Shown here: positions 7,775-18,461 of the stretch, piece after piece
How the letters are laid out: each line of letters opens with the position of its first letter
Position numbering within the stretch: the stretch's first letter is position 1
NCBI RefSeq assembly: GCF_020400725.1
Contig: NZ_JAINVG010000016.1
Location: forward strand, 1-64,000
Length of the DNA: 64,000 nt
Origin: Streptomyces sp. NK15101
Lineage (GTDB): Bacteria > Actinomycetota > Actinomycetes > Streptomycetales > Streptomycetaceae
Direction of reading: 5' to 3'
Notes under the pieces: model-generated
Seen by the model: only the letters and a program-made list of their open reading frames with translations
What the model was told of the DNA's origin: nothing
Databases searched by the model: none
Made by a program: the position numbers and the translations under genes

Positions 7775-8953
7775 ATGCACCTCGAGTACACGCCCGCACA
7801 GAACCGCCTGCGCGCCGAGCTGCGGGCGTACTTCGCCGAGCTGGTCCCGGACGACGTCCACACCCGCTACGCGGATCCGGCGGCCCAGAAGCGCTTCTAC
7901 CGCGATACCGTGCGGCGCCTCGGCTCCGACGGCCGGCTCGGGATGGGCTGGCCCACCGAGTACGGCGGGCGGGGCCTGACCCCGATGGAACAGTTCATCT
8001 TCTTCGACGAGGCCGCGCAGGCCGGCGTGCCGCTGCCGCTGATGGCGCTGAACACCGTCGGCCCGACGATCATGCGCTACGGCACGGACGAGCAGAAGTC
8101 GTACTTCCTGCCCCGGATCCTCTCCGGCGAGATCGACTTCGCCATCGGCTACAGCGAGCCCGACGCGGGTACCGACCTGGCCGCCCTGAAGACCCGCGCG
8201 GTGCGGGAGGGCGACACGTACGTCGTCAACGGCCAGAAGATCTGGACCACGAACGGCGACACCGCCGACTGGGTCTGGCTCGCCGTCCGCACGGACCCCG
8301 ACGCCCCGCCGCACAAGGGCATCACCATGCTCCTCGTGCCGACGAGCGACCCCGGATACTCCTGCACGATCATCAACACCCTCGCCTCGCACGACACCAC
8401 CGCGAGCTACTACGACGACGTCCGCGTGCCGGTCTCCCGCCGCGTGGGCGAGGAGAACGAGGGCTGGCGGCTCATCACCAACCAGCTCAACCACGAGCGC
8501 GTCACCCTCGCCGCCCACGGCACCATGGCGATCCGCGCCCTCCACGACGTCCGGCGCTGGGCCGCAGGCACCCCGCTCTCCGACGGCCGCCGCGTCATCG
8601 ACCTGCCGTGGGTCCGCCGCACCCTGGCCCGCACCCACGCCCGGCTCGACGCGATGAAACTGCTCAACTGGCAGATGGTGAACGCCGTCCAGCACGGCAC
8701 CCTCACCCCCCAGGACGCCTCCGCCGTCAAGGTCTACGGCTCCGAGGCCCGCCGCGACGCCTACGCGGCCCTCATGGAGGTCGTCGGCGCCGCGGGCGCC
8801 CTCAAGGAGGGCTCGGCGGGCGCCGTCCTCCACGGCGAACTCGAACGCGGCTACCGCTCCGCCGTCATCTTCACCTTCGGCGGCGGCAACAACGAGATCC
8901 AGCGCGAGATCATCTCCTGGATCGGTCTGGGCATGCCCCGCGTCCGCCGCTAG
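7775..8953 (+). CDS. acyl-CoA dehydrogenase, FadE26/ChsE4-like
   Basis: 392 residues from ATG 7775 with GGGAGGA five bases upstream. Acyl-CoA dehydrogenase signatures are present: GYSEPDAGTDLAALKT (FAD/substrate region near 130), VNGQKIWTTNGDTADWVWLA, NQLNHERVTL, and the C-terminal FTFGGGNNEIQREII. The overall pattern and the ending LGMPR resemble mycobacterial FadE26 (ChsE4), one subunit of an alpha2beta2 dehydrogenase acting on steroid side-chain CoA esters. The partner subunit (ChsE5-like) is not adjacent. The substrate is therefore inferred; a general or branched-chain acyl-CoA remains possible. A KstR-like site lies upstream and a hairpin terminator follows. Confidence 0.88.
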   Translation: MHLEYTPAQNRLRAELRAYFAELVPDDVHTRYADPAAQKRFYRDTVRRLGSDGRLGMGWPTEYGGRGLTPMEQFIFFDEAAQAGVPLPLMALNTVGPTIMRYGTDEQKSYFLPRILSGEIDFAIGYSEPDAGTDLAALKTRAVREGDTYVVNGQKIWTTNGDTADWVWLAVRTDPDAPPHKGITMLLVPTSDPGYSCTIINTLASHDTTASYYDDVRVPVSRRVGEENEGWRLITNQLNHERVTLAAHGTMAIRALHDVRRWAAGTPLSDGRRVIDLPWVRRTLARTHARLDAMKLLNWQMVNAVQHGTLTPQDASAVKVYGSEARRDAYAALMEVVGAAGALKEGSAGAVLHGELERGYRSAVIFTFGGGNNEIQREIISWIGLGMPRVRR

Positions 8954-8985
8954 GGCCTGTCCGGCCGTTCGCGTCGGAACAGGCC
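8954..8985 (+). terminator. hairpin terminator after acyl-CoA dehydrogenase
   Basis: GGCCTGTCCG pairs with CGGAACAGGCC (10 bp with one bulged A) starting immediately after the TAG stop. No T-tract, as is usual in Streptomyces. Confidence 0.6.
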
Positions 8986-9080
8986 GCCGCCCCCGGCCCC
9001 GCGCCCTGGGGCCGCGCCGCCGGTGACGCCGGCCGCGTGGCGACGGCTCGCTGTCCCGACCCGCCGGGCGGGCCCGTCGC

Positions 9081-9362
9081 TCAGCGGTACTCGCAGAGGT
9101 AGGCGGTCTCCACCGCGACCGCCAGCTGGAACCTGCTGTCCCCGGGGACCTCGAAGCGGTCCCCGGCGGAGAAGGTCTCCCACGCGTCGGCGCCGGGCAG
9201 CCTGACGGTCAGAGCGCCGCTGACCACGTGCATGGTCTCCGGAGCGGCGGTGCCGAACTCGTACTCGCCCGGGGCCATGACGCCGATGGTCGCCGGGCCC
9301 TCCTCCTGGGTGAACGCGATCGACTTGACCGTGCCGTCGAAGTACTCGTTGACCGTGAACAT
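9081..9362 (-). CDS. ppnP: pyrimidine/purine nucleoside phosphorylase PpnP (DUF1255)
   Basis: 93 residues, the normal length for this single-cupin family. It begins [17 protein letters not shown] and contains the conserved [21 protein letters not shown] and [16 protein letters not shown] segments, ending YLCEYR. PpnP (formerly YaiE) phosphorolyses several nucleosides to free base and ribose 1-phosphate and acts in the cytoplasm in nucleotide salvage. GAGG lies eight bases upstream of the ATG. It is a single gene transcribed towards the acyl-CoA dehydrogenase; nothing nearby suggests an operon. Confidence 0.9.
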   Translation of the reverse strand: MFTVNEYFDGTVKSIAFTQEEGPATIGVMAPGEYEFGTAAPETMHVVSGALTVRLPGADAWETFSAGDRFEVPGDSRFQLAVAVETAYLCEYR

Positions 9363-9584
9363 GGGACATCCTCGCGGGAGATCGGGTGGAACGGGCGGCC
9401 GGTCCCTCGCGTACCGGCCACGGGTAGGGGCACCCTAACGGCGCGGGGGCGTCCGACCGGCGGCGCGGCCGGTCGTTCTCACATGCTGGACGCAGTGGTC
9501 CGGCGGATGGTCAGGCCGGCCCACGTGCGACGAGCCGCTCCGCGAAGCCGTCCGGGCACGTCCGGCGCGCGAGCGCGCTCCTCG

Positions 9585-10475
9585 TCACGGCCCGCCGCCC
9601 TCGCCGTCCCAGGAGCGTCCGTGGTCCGCCGCGTACGCGGCGAAGACCTCGTCCGGAGGCCCGCCGGTGCGCAGGAAGCGCTCGTCCAGGACGGTGGCCA
9701 GGTCGTCGAGCGCCGTGCGCAGGACCGACGCGGAGAGCCGGACGTCCGGATGACGGGCCCGCCCGGCCCGGTCCACCAGACCGACGGCGTGGCCGAGCCG
9801 GCCGGCCAGGCAGATGTTCTCCTCCCCGTCGTAGAAGTAGTACGACTCGGCGTACTGCAGGAAGTCGACGGTGACGGTCGAGAGCGCCGAGGCGAGGCCG
9901 TCCAGGAGCGCGGCGCCCCCGGCGGAGTCGAGGGCCCCGGTCGTGAGGCGGTTGTGGCGCAGGTGGGACAGCCGCAGCGCGAGCGCCCTGCGGCGGGCGA
10001 GGGCCGGGTAGATGCCGAGGACCCAGGCGACGGTCGCCGACAGCAGGACGAAGCCCACCAGGGCCTCCATCGGGGCGAGCACGCGCAGCCACTCCGAGGT
10101 CGGCGCGATGTCGCCGAGTCCGAGGGTGGCCAGGGTGACCAGCGAGACGTACAGCGCGTCGAGGGGACCCGCGTGCTGGGCGGGCGAGAGCCCCGGGGCG
10201 TACGAGAAGGCGTCCGGCATGTAGGGCCAGTAGACGAGCCCCCAGCCGACGGCGACGACGAGCGCCCAGACGGCGACGACCGCCATCATGCCCACCGGCC
10301 CCGCCAGACCGACCGGCCGCCACCGGTCCCCGTGATGGGCCGAGAGCCGCCAGACGCCCCGCATCACCAGTCTGCTCAGACCACCGTGCCGGGTGGGGTG
10401 CCAGATCGTGTGGAAGACGTCCCGCAAGATGAACAGGATCAGCGCCGCTCCCGCGAGGACGGACAGCCACGTCAT
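9585..10475 (-). CDS. ion channel family membrane protein
   Basis: 296 residues from ATG 10475. A first hydrophobic segment at about 4-20 (WLSVLAGAALILFILRDV) is followed by membrane segments near 60-85 and 125-150, with a pore-like stretch TLATLGLGDIAPTSEW between them. TLGLGD sits where potassium channels have TVGYGD, so this fits the Ion_trans_2 two-pore-helix group, but the filter is non-canonical and ion selectivity cannot be assigned. The last 140 residues are cytosolic. Divergent from the MpaB-type gene across a 352-base GC-rich region. Confidence 0.8.
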   Translation of the reverse strand: MTWLSVLAGAALILFILRDVFHTIWHPTRHGGLSRLVMRGVWRLSAHHGDRWRPVGLAGPVGMMAVVAVWALVVAVGWGLVYWPYMPDAFSYAPGLSPAQHAGPLDALYVSLVTLATLGLGDIAPTSEWLRVLAPMEALVGFVLLSATVAWVLGIYPALARRRALALRLSHLRHNRLTTGALDSAGGAALLDGLASALSTVTVDFLQYAESYYFYDGEENICLAGRLGHAVGLVDRAGRARHPDVRLSASVLRTALDDLATVLDERFLRTGGPPDEVFAAYAADHGRSWDGEGGGP

Positions 10476-10584
10476 CCCGGCACCGTCCGCCCCGCGCCCG
10501 TCCGCGCGGACGGTTCGACAAGCTTGCTGGACATGCTTCGAGGATGCGCGGCCGGGCGGCGGTCCGCACGGGGACGGAGGACGT

Positions 10585-10705
10585 CCGGCGGGGCGCCCGG
10601 GAGGCGGGCCCGGCAGGCAGGCCCCCGGAGGTGGCCCCGGCAGGCGGGCCGCCCGGAGGCCGACCCCGGCAGACGGCCGCCCGGCAGGCAGGGCGCCTAC
10701 CCGGA
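10585..10705. repeat. imperfect GC-rich repeats in the 10476-10827 intergenic region
   Basis: The 352-base gap between the ion channel (minus) and the oxygenase (plus) contains degenerate repeats built from GGCAGGC, CCCGGAGG and CCCCGGCAG blocks, with no regular period that I could fix. No gene, RNA or clear promoter motif was seen in this gap. Confidence 0.5.
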
Positions 10706-10827
10706 CGAGACACCGACACCGACGGCCCCGACGGCAGCGCGTACGCCGGAGCCGTCGGGCGCGCACCGCGGAAGAGGGCTCGTCCCGACCGGTTCCGAGG
10801 GACCCGTTCCGGCGTAGCCTGAGCGCC

Positions 10828-11742
10828 ATGAGGCAGGATGCCGACCCCGGGCTCTTCGGCCCCCGTTCCGTGACCTGGCAGCTGCACAGCGACCCGGTGA
10901 TGTGGATCGCCGGTGTCCGTGCCCTCTGGCTCCAGGCGCTGCACCCCGTCGCCGTCCGCGGCGTCATGATCAACAGCGGTTTCCGGAAGGACCCCTGGGG
11001 CCGGCTGATGCGGACCGCGGACTTCGTCGGGACCCTCAGCTACGGGACCACCGAAGCCGCCGAGGCGGCCGGCGCCCGCGTCCGGCGGATCCACCGGCTG
11101 CTCGGCGTGGACGACCCCGAACTGCTGCTCTGGGTCCACTGCGCCGAGACCGACTCGTACCTCTCGGTCGCGCGCCGCTCCGGGATCCCGCTCACCGACG
11201 CCGCGGCCGACCGGTACGTCGACGAACACCGCACCTCGGCCCGGCTCGTCGGCCTCGACCCGGACACCGTCCCCGCCTCCACCGCCGGCCTCGCCGCCTA
11301 CTTCGACGCGGTGCGCCCCGGGCTGGCCGCCGGACCGGACGCCCGGACCGTCGCCGACTTCCTCCGCCGCCCGCCGGTGAAACCCGTCCTGGTCCCGGCG
11401 CGCGAGGTGGTCTGGCGGCGCGTCAGCGCACTCGCGTACGACACCCTGCCTCCCTACGCCCACGCGCTCTACGGCCGCCCCGCCCCGCCCCCGGAGACCG
11501 TCACCCGCCGACTGGTCGCGACGGCCGGCCTGCTGCGCCGCGTCCCCGCCCGGCTGCGCTGGCGGCTGCCGCCCCGGCACATCCTGCGCGCCGTGGACCG
11601 GCTCGGCGCGCGGACCCGGCCCGACCCGTACGCGTACCCCGCCCCGTATTCACTCCCCGGCCCGGCGGCCATACTGGAGGAGCCGAGGAGGCAGTACGGA
11701 ATCGACGGGGGCGACAGCACGCGATGGGGGACTCCAGACTGA
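10828..11742 (+). CDS. MpaB-family oxygenase (DUF2236)
   Basis: 304 residues. Family hallmarks: LQALHPVAVRGVMINSGF followed by RKDPWGRLMRTADFVGTLSYG, and LLLWVHCAETDSYLSVARR. DUF2236 proteins include MpaB, which cleaves a terpenoid side chain, and latex-clearing relatives that use a haem or metal centre; most bacterial members are uncharacterised. The 3' end overlaps the start of the kinase gene by 19 bases, implying translational coupling. The substrate is unknown. Confidence 0.85.
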   Translation: MRQDADPGLFGPRSVTWQLHSDPVMWIAGVRALWLQALHPVAVRGVMINSGFRKDPWGRLMRTADFVGTLSYGTTEAAEAAGARVRRIHRLLGVDDPELLLWVHCAETDSYLSVARRSGIPLTDAAADRYVDEHRTSARLVGLDPDTVPASTAGLAAYFDAVRPGLAAGPDARTVADFLRRPPVKPVLVPAREVVWRRVSALAYDTLPPYAHALYGRPAPPPETVTRRLVATAGLLRRVPARLRWRLPPRHILRAVDRLGARTRPDPYAYPAPYSLPGPAAILEEPRRQYGIDGGDSTRWGTPD

Positions 11743-13973
11743 TCCAGGGCCGGTACCGCCTGCACGAGGTCATCGGTCGCGGAGGCATGGGCGAGGTGTG
11801 GCGCGCCACCGACGAGGCGCTCGGGCGCGGCGTCGCCGTGAAGTGCCTCAAACCGCTCGGGCCGCAGCAGGACCCGCAGGTCCTCACCGTGGTGCGCGAG
11901 CGCTTCCGCCGCGAGGCCCGGGTGGCGGCGGCCCTCCAGCACCGGGGCATCACCGTCGTGCACGACTTCGGCGAGTACGACGGCGTGCTGTTCCTCGTCA
12001 TGGAGCTCCTGGAGGGGCGCAACCTCAGCCAGCTCCTCGTCTCCAACGACCAGCACCCGCTGCCCGTGGAGGACGTCGTCGAGATCGCCGACCAGGTCGC
12101 CGACGCCCTCGCGTACACGCACCGGATGGGGATCGTGCACCGCGACCTGAAGCCCGCGAACATCATGCGGCTGCGGGACGGCACGGTGAAGATCTGCGAC
12201 TTCGGGATAGCGCGACTCGGCGCCGACATGGGCTTCACCTCCAAGCTCACCGGGACCGGCATCGCCATGGGGACACCGCACTACATGTCCCCGGAGCAGA
12301 TCGGCGGCGGCGGCGAGATCGACCACCGCAGCGACCTCTACTCCCTGGGGTGCGTGCTGTACGAGCTGGCCACCGGCGCCCCGCCGTTCGACCTCGGCGA
12401 CTCCTGGGCCATCCTCATCGGCCACCGGGACACCGTGCCGACCCCGCCGCGCGCGATCCGCGCCGAGCTGCCCGACTACTTCGACCGGATCGTCGTCGAC
12501 CTGCTCGCCAAGGTCCCCGAGGAGCGGCCGGCCGACGCGGGCGACCTGCGCCGCCGGATCTTCTCGGGCCGCTTCGCCCCGACCCCGTTCCCGCCGGTCG
12601 AGGCGCCCCCGCTCCCCGCCCTGCCGCTGACCGTCCCCATGCCCGTGCCCGTCCCCGAGAGCGCCCCCGAGGCCGAGGAGACGGCCCCCGCGCCCGCGTG
12701 GGCCCGGGCGATCACCGGCGGGCACCGCCCGGCGGCCGCCGGCGGACCGCGCCCGGCCGCCCAGGACCCCGCCGCGGCCGTCCTCACCACCGAGTGGACC
12801 ACCGCGGCACCCGACAGCACGCCGCCGCCCGCCCCCGCGCCCTCCGCGGAGCTGGTCGCGGTGCTCGCCGGCCGGTTCCGGGCCGGGATGGGCCTGGGCC
12901 GGCTCGGCCGCTGGGACGAGGCCGAGTCCGTGCACCGGTCCGTCGCCCGGGACCGCGCGCGGGCCCTCGGCGAGGACCACCCCGACACCCTGACCAGCCG
13001 CTACGAGGTCGGCTTCGCCCTGGCCCGGCTCGACCGCCCCGCCGACGCCCTGCGGGTCTTCGGCGAGGTCGCCGAGGCCCGCGCCCGCGTCCTCGGCGAC
13101 GACCACCCCGACACCCTGGCGGCACGGCAGGAGCGGGCCTACGCCCTGGGCCGCCTCGGACGGCACCCCGAGGCGTACGAGGTGTACGCGGAGGTGCTCG
13201 CCGCCCGCGAGCGCACCGCCGGCCCCGACCACCCCGACACCCTGCGCTGTCGCCACAACATGGCGTTCACCCTGGGCCGCCTCGGCCGCCTGGAGGAGTC
13301 GTACCGCACGGCCCACGAGGTCGCCGAGGCCCGGGCCCGGCTGCTCGGCGAGGACCACCCCGACACCCTCCTCACCCGCCACGAGGTGGCGTACACCCTC
13401 GCCCGGCTCGGGCGCGGGCAGGAGGCGCTCGTCCAGTACCGCGCGGTCGCCGACGCACGCGCCGCCGCCCTCGGCCCCGACCACCCGGACACCCTCGCGG
13501 CCCGCTACGAGACCGGGGTCTGCCTCGGCCGGCTCGGCCAGGCCGCGGACGCCCTGGCCCTCTGCCAGGACCTCGTCGCCGCCCGCACCCGCGCCCAGGG
13601 CCCCGACGGGCCGGAGACGCTCCGCGCCCGCCAGGCCCTCGCGGTCAACCTCGGCCGGCTCGGACGCTGGACGGAGGCGCTCGCCGAATCCGAGGGCGTG
13701 CACGCCGACCGCGCGCGGGTGCTCGGCCCCGACCATCCGGACACGCTCACCAGCCGCTGGGAGACGGCGGTCGCCCTCGGGAGGCTCGGCCGCTGGGAGG
13801 AGGCGCTGGAGTGCCACCGGGCGATCGCCGCCGCCCGCACCCGGCTCCTCGGCCCCGCGCACCCCGACACCCTCGCCGCCCTCGACGACGAGGCCCAGTG
13901 CCTGGAGCGCCTCGGCCGCGACGCCGAAGCGGCCGCCCTCCTCCTGAGAGCGGCGTCCCCGCCCGGGGCGTGA
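11724..13973 (+). CDS. serine/threonine protein kinase fused to tetratricopeptide repeats
   Basis: 749 residues. The kinase domain comprises about residues 8-275: glycine loop GRGGMGEVW near 19, VAVK lysine, catalytic HRDLKPANIM near 139, DFGIAR near 159 and GTPHYMSPEQ. A Pro/Ala-rich linker (about 290-385) leads to eight tandem 42-residue repeats (12.96-13.97 kb), each marked by LGxDHPDTL, of the TPR_10/12 type found in STAND proteins. There is no transmembrane segment, unlike PknB-type receptors, so it is probably a cytosolic kinase that recruits partners through the repeats. It starts inside the end of the MpaB-type gene. Confidence 0.92.
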   Translation: MGDSRLIQGRYRLHEVIGRGGMGEVWRATDEALGRGVAVKCLKPLGPQQDPQVLTVVRERFRREARVAAALQHRGITVVHDFGEYDGVLFLVMELLEGRNLSQLLVSNDQHPLPVEDVVEIADQVADALAYTHRMGIVHRDLKPANIMRLRDGTVKICDFGIARLGADMGFTSKLTGTGIAMGTPHYMSPEQIGGGGEIDHRSDLYSLGCVLYELATGAPPFDLGDSWAILIGHRDTVPTPPRAIRAELPDYFDRIVVDLLAKVPEERPADAGDLRRRIFSGRFAPTPFPPVEAPPLPALPLTVPMPVPVPESAPEAEETAPAPAWARAITGGHRPAAAGGPRPAAQDPAAAVLTTEWTTAAPDSTPPPAPAPSAELVAVLAGRFRAGMGLGRLGRWDEAESVHRSVARDRARALGEDHPDTLTSRYEVGFALARLDRPADALRVFGEVAEARARVLGDDHPDTLAARQERAYALGRLGRHPEAYEVYAEVLAARERTAGPDHPDTLRCRHNMAFTLGRLGRLEESYRTAHEVAEARARLLGEDHPDTLLTRHEVAYTLARLGRGQEALVQYRAVADARAAALGPDHPDTLAARYETGVCLGRLGQAADALALCQDLVAARTRAQGPDGPETLRARQALAVNLGRLGRWTEALAESEGVHADRARVLGPDHPDTLTSRWETAVALGRLGRWEEALECHRAIAAARTRLLGPAHPDTLAALDDEAQCLERLGRDAEAAALLLRAASPPGA

Positions 13974-14035
13974 CGGCCGGTCGGGTGAGGAAGGCCGCTC
14001 GGGCGTGACGGCCTGTCGAAGGCGCCCCGGAGTGT

Positions 14036-14360
14036 TCAGCCGACCGGCGTGAGCTCCTTCGGGCCGTACGGTGCCGTGGCCGCCCCCGTCGCCGGCGCCC
14101 GGTGGCGGTCGCCGAACGACCAGTGCCACCACTCCGTCGGGTGGTTCACCAGGTCCGCCGCGGTGGGCACGGAGCCGAGCGGCTCCCGGTGGGCACGGGC
14201 CTCCGCGCCGATGCCCTCGGCGTGGGTGCTGCAGGCGCCGCCGCTCTCCTCCGGGGACGCGTACCGGCTCGCCGCCGGGGGATCCGCTCCTCGGGCCACC
14301 CGGGACGGAGCGCGCGCAACCGTCGGCGTACCCCTCGAAGTGCGCCCGCTGGAGCGACGC
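14036..14360 (-). pseudogene. decayed D-Ala-D-Ala dipeptidase (VanX/M15 family) remnant
   Basis: The last about 80 codons read SPEESGGAC, then HPTEWWHWSFGDR, the C-terminal signature of Streptomyces M15D dipeptidases including the catalytic E-x-x-H. The usual RYWA is RHRA here. Upstream, in another frame, LQRAHFEGYADG (about 14,320-14,360) matches the mid-region LQRxYFEGYADG. The ASRY and SPEESGGAC blocks are fused directly, so the segment carrying the HxxxxxxD metal site is deleted. No start codon and no complete frame remain. Family assignment is from memory of the family pattern. Confidence 0.65.
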
Positions 14361-14407
14361 ATGGCGGCGGGGTTCCCCCGGTACGCGCGCGCGTGTGAGC
14401 ATGAGCC

Positions 14408-15976
14408 ATGACCGACCGTGATCCGCTCCGCGACGCCCCGGCCCCCGCCCGCTCGTACGACGCCGTCGTCGTCGGAGGCGGGCACAACGGGCTCGTCGCC
14501 GCCGCCTATCTGGCCCGTGCCGGACGCTCCGTCCTCGTCCTGGAGCGGCTCGGCTCCACCGGTGGGGCGGCCGTGTCGACGCGGCCCTTCGCCGGGGTCG
14601 ACGCCCGGCTCTCCCGGTACTCGTACCTGGTCTCGCTCCTCCCGGAGAAGATCGTGCGGGAGCTCGGACTGCGGTTCGCGGTGCGGAAGCGGTCCGTCTC
14701 CTCGTACACCCCGAAGGGCGACGGGGGTCTCCTCGTCGGCGGCGGGCCCGACCGCACCCGCGCCTCCTTCGCCGCGCTCACCGGCTCCGACCGGGCGTAC
14801 GAGGCCTGGCGTGCCTTCTACGCCCGCACCGGCGAGGCCGCCCGCCGGATCTTCCCCACCCTCACCGAGCCCCTCCCCACCCGCACCGAGCTGCGCGCCC
14901 GCGTCGACGACGCCGACACCTGGCGGATGCTCTTCGAGGAGCCCCTCGGCGTCACCGTCGAGAAGACCTTCGCCGACGACCTCGTCCGGGGCGTGGTCCT
15001 CACCGACGCCCTCATCGGCACCTTCGCCGACGCCCACGACCCCACCCTGCTGCAGAACCGCTGCTTCCTGTACCACGTCATCGGCGGCGGCACCGGCGAC
15101 TGGGACGTGCCCGTCGGCGGCATGGGCGCCCTCACCGACGCCCTCGCGGACGCCGCCCGCGCCGCGGGGGCCCGCATCCTCACCGGCCACGAGGCCACCC
15201 GGATCGAGACCGACGGACACCGCGCCGCGGTCACCTACCGCACCGCCGACGGCGAGGGCACCGTCGAGGCGGGCCGGGTCCTCGTCAACGCCTCGCCGCA
15301 GGAGCTCGCCGCCCTGCTCGGCGAGACGCCCCCGCCCGCCCCGGAGGGCGCCCAGCTCAAGGTCAACATGCTGCTGACCCGGCTGCCGAGGCTCCGCGAC
15401 CGCTCCGTCGACCCGCGCGAGGCCTTCGCCGGCACCTTCCACATCGCCGAGGGGTACGGGCAGCTGGCCGCCGCCCACGCCGAGGCCGCCGCCGGGCGCC
15501 TGCCCTCCGCCCCGCCGTCCGAGATCTACTGCCACTCCCTCACCGACCCGACGATCCTCGGCCCGGAACTGGCCGCCACGGGACACCAGACGCTCACCCT
15601 GTTCGGCCTGCACACGCCCGCCCGGCTGTTCGCCGCCGACAACGAGGGCACGCGCGCGAAGCTCCTCGCGGCGACCCTCGCCCAGCTCGACGCCCACCTG
15701 GACGAGCCGATCGCCGACTGCCTCGCCCTCGACGCGGAGGGCCGTCCCTGCGTCGAGGCGAAGACCCCGCTGGACCTCGAACGCGAACTGCGGCTGCCCG
15801 GCGGCCACATCTTCCACCGCGACCTCTCCTTCCCGTACGGGGACGGGGACACCGGCCGCTGGGGCGTCGAGACCCCGCGGGCCAACGTCCTCCTGTGCGG
15901 AGCGGGCGCGATCCGGGGCGGGGGAGTGAGCGGCATCCCCGGCCACAACGCGGCGATGGCGGCGCTGGGGCGCTGA
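14408..15976 (+). CDS. FAD-dependent oxidoreductase, phytoene desaturase / PYROXD2-like
   Basis: 522 residues. The N-terminal Rossmann dinucleotide fold is [23 protein letters not shown] (about 17-40), followed by [13 protein letters not shown]. The C-terminal FAD motif is [22 protein letters not shown]. The pattern [20 protein letters not shown] is characteristic of the phytoene-dehydrogenase-related group that includes PYROXD2. No carotenoid genes adjoin, so a carotenoid role is not supported. The ATG lies 48 bases from the decayed dipeptidase on the other strand. Confidence 0.85.
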   Translation: MTDRDPLRDAPAPARSYDAVVVGGGHNGLVAAAYLARAGRSVLVLERLGSTGGAAVSTRPFAGVDARLSRYSYLVSLLPEKIVRELGLRFAVRKRSVSSYTPKGDGGLLVGGGPDRTRASFAALTGSDRAYEAWRAFYARTGEAARRIFPTLTEPLPTRTELRARVDDADTWRMLFEEPLGVTVEKTFADDLVRGVVLTDALIGTFADAHDPTLLQNRCFLYHVIGGGTGDWDVPVGGMGALTDALADAARAAGARILTGHEATRIETDGHRAAVTYRTADGEGTVEAGRVLVNASPQELAALLGETPPPAPEGAQLKVNMLLTRLPRLRDRSVDPREAFAGTFHIAEGYGQLAAAHAEAAAGRLPSAPPSEIYCHSLTDPTILGPELAATGHQTLTLFGLHTPARLFAADNEGTRAKLLAATLAQLDAHLDEPIADCLALDAEGRPCVEAKTPLDLERELRLPGGHIFHRDLSFPYGDGDTGRWGVETPRANVLLCGAGAIRGGGVSGIPGHNAAMAALGR

Positions 15977-15985
15977 GGGACCGTG

Positions 15986-16027
15986 ACGGGGCCGCACGGC
16001 GAGGGGCGCCTCTCCGTTCGGCCCCGT
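15986..16027 (+). terminator. hairpin between the oxidoreductase gene and tdh
   Basis: ACGGGGCCG pairs perfectly with CGGCCCCGT (9 bp); the loop itself can fold as GAGG-GGCG-CCTC. It begins nine bases after the stop of the oxidoreductase gene. Confidence 0.55.
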
Positions 16028-16197
16028 TGGCGTCGCCCCCTCCCCGCCCGGGGTGTGAAGCTGATCTGCGAGCGCGCTTAAGAAATCCTCGATGGACCGC
16101 GGGCCTCGCGTACGGAAGATTCTCTTCCGGGGATCTTGGGCGCACCACTGTGCCCACACCCTCACATCACAGGACACGCACGTCGGGAGCCGTTGCA

Positions 16198-17232
16198 TTG
16201 AAGGCGCTGGTCAAGCTGAAGGCGGAGCCGGGACTCTGGCTCACGGACGTGCCCGAGCCGGAGACGGGTCCCGGGGACGTCCTCATCAAGGTCAAGCGGA
16301 CCGGTATCTGCGGGACCGACCTGCACATCCGCTCCTGGGACGGCTGGGCGCAGAAGACGATCGCCACACCGTTGACGCTCGGCCACGAGTTCGTCGGCGA
16401 GGTCGTCTCCGTCGGCCGTGACGTCGCCGACATCAACATCGGCGACCTGGTCAGCGGCGAGGGCCACCTCGTCTGCGGCAAGTGCCGCAACTGTCTGGCC
16501 GGCCGCCGTCACCTCTGCCGCGCGACCGTCGGCCTCGGCGTCGGCCGGGACGGCGCCTTCGCCGAGTACGTGGCGCTGCCCGCCTCCAACGTGTGGGTGC
16601 ACCGGGTCCCCGTCGACCTCGACGTCGCCGCGATCTTCGACCCCTTCGGCAACGCCGTGCACACCGCCCTCTCCTTCCCGCTCGTCGGCGAGGACGTCCT
16701 CGTCACCGGCGCCGGCCCCATCGGCATCATGGCCGCGGCCGTCGCCAAGCACGCCGGCGCCCGCAACGTCGTCATCACCGACGTCAGCGAGGAGCGCCTC
16801 GCCCTGGCGCGCAAGACGGGCGTCACGCTCGCCCTCGACGTCACCGAGCAGACCATCGCCGACGGCCAGCGCACCCTCGGGCTCAAGGAGGGCTTCGACG
16901 TCGGCCTGGAGATGTCCGGCAACCCGCGCGCGATGCGCGACATGATCGCCAACATGACCCACGGCGGAAAGATCGCCATGCTCGGCCTGCCCGCCGAGGA
17001 CTTCGCCGTCGACTGGGCGAAGATCGTCACCTCCATGATCACGGTCAAGGGCATCTACGGCCGAGAGATGTTCGAGACCTGGTACGCGATGTCGGTGCTC
17101 CTGGAAGGCGGCCTGGACCTCAGCCCGGTCATCACCGGCCGCTACGACTTCACCGACTTCGAAGCCGCCTTCGACGACGCGGCCTCCGGCAAGAGCGGCA
17201 AGATCATCCTCGACTGGACCACGGGAGCCTGA
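16198..17232 (+). CDS. tdh: L-threonine 3-dehydrogenase
   Basis: 344 residues from a TTG start, chosen because [15 protein letters not shown] aligns with the MKALVK start of Tdh; GGGAG lies about nine bases upstream. Medium-chain zinc dehydrogenase features: catalytic zinc [13 protein letters not shown] and GHEFVGEV, structural zinc CGKCRNC with a fourth Cys in RHLC, and Rossmann [14 protein letters not shown]. The enzyme oxidises threonine to 2-amino-3-ketobutyrate with NAD+. The stop is three bases before kbl, so the two form an operon that converts threonine to glycine and acetyl-CoA. Confidence 0.95.
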   Translation: MKALVKLKAEPGLWLTDVPEPETGPGDVLIKVKRTGICGTDLHIRSWDGWAQKTIATPLTLGHEFVGEVVSVGRDVADINIGDLVSGEGHLVCGKCRNCLAGRRHLCRATVGLGVGRDGAFAEYVALPASNVWVHRVPVDLDVAAIFDPFGNAVHTALSFPLVGEDVLVTGAGPIGIMAAAVAKHAGARNVVITDVSEERLALARKTGVTLALDVTEQTIADGQRTLGLKEGFDVGLEMSGNPRAMRDMIANMTHGGKIAMLGLPAEDFAVDWAKIVTSMITVKGIYGREMFETWYAMSVLLEGGLDLSPVITGRYDFTDFEAAFDDAASGKSGKIILDWTTGA

Positions 17233-17235
17233 CCC

Positions 17236-18431
<1,196 letters not shown>

Positions 18432-18435
<4 letters not shown>

Positions 18436-18457
18436 TGTCCGCGGGCTGAGACACTAG
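18432..18457. promoter_or_regulatory. perfect 8-bp inverted repeat overlapping the kbl stop
   Basis: CTAGTGTC and GACACTAG are exact reverse complements separated by ten bases. The left arm contains the kbl TAG stop and the right arm ends four bases before the LysR ATG. It may be an operator for the LysR protein or a weak terminator; position favours the former, and LysR genes are usually autoregulated. Confidence 0.5.
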
Positions 18458-18461
18458 GGGC

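Noticed and set aside
9426..9442. TAGGGGCACCCTAAC upstream of ppnP looked like an iron-box (DmdR/IdeR) half palindrome
   Set aside because: It is shorter than the 19-bp consensus, matches only the outer bases, and ppnP has no iron role.
14408..15976. Carotenoid phytoene desaturase as the function of this gene
   Set aside because: No crt neighbours, and its motifs fit the PYROXD2-like group better.
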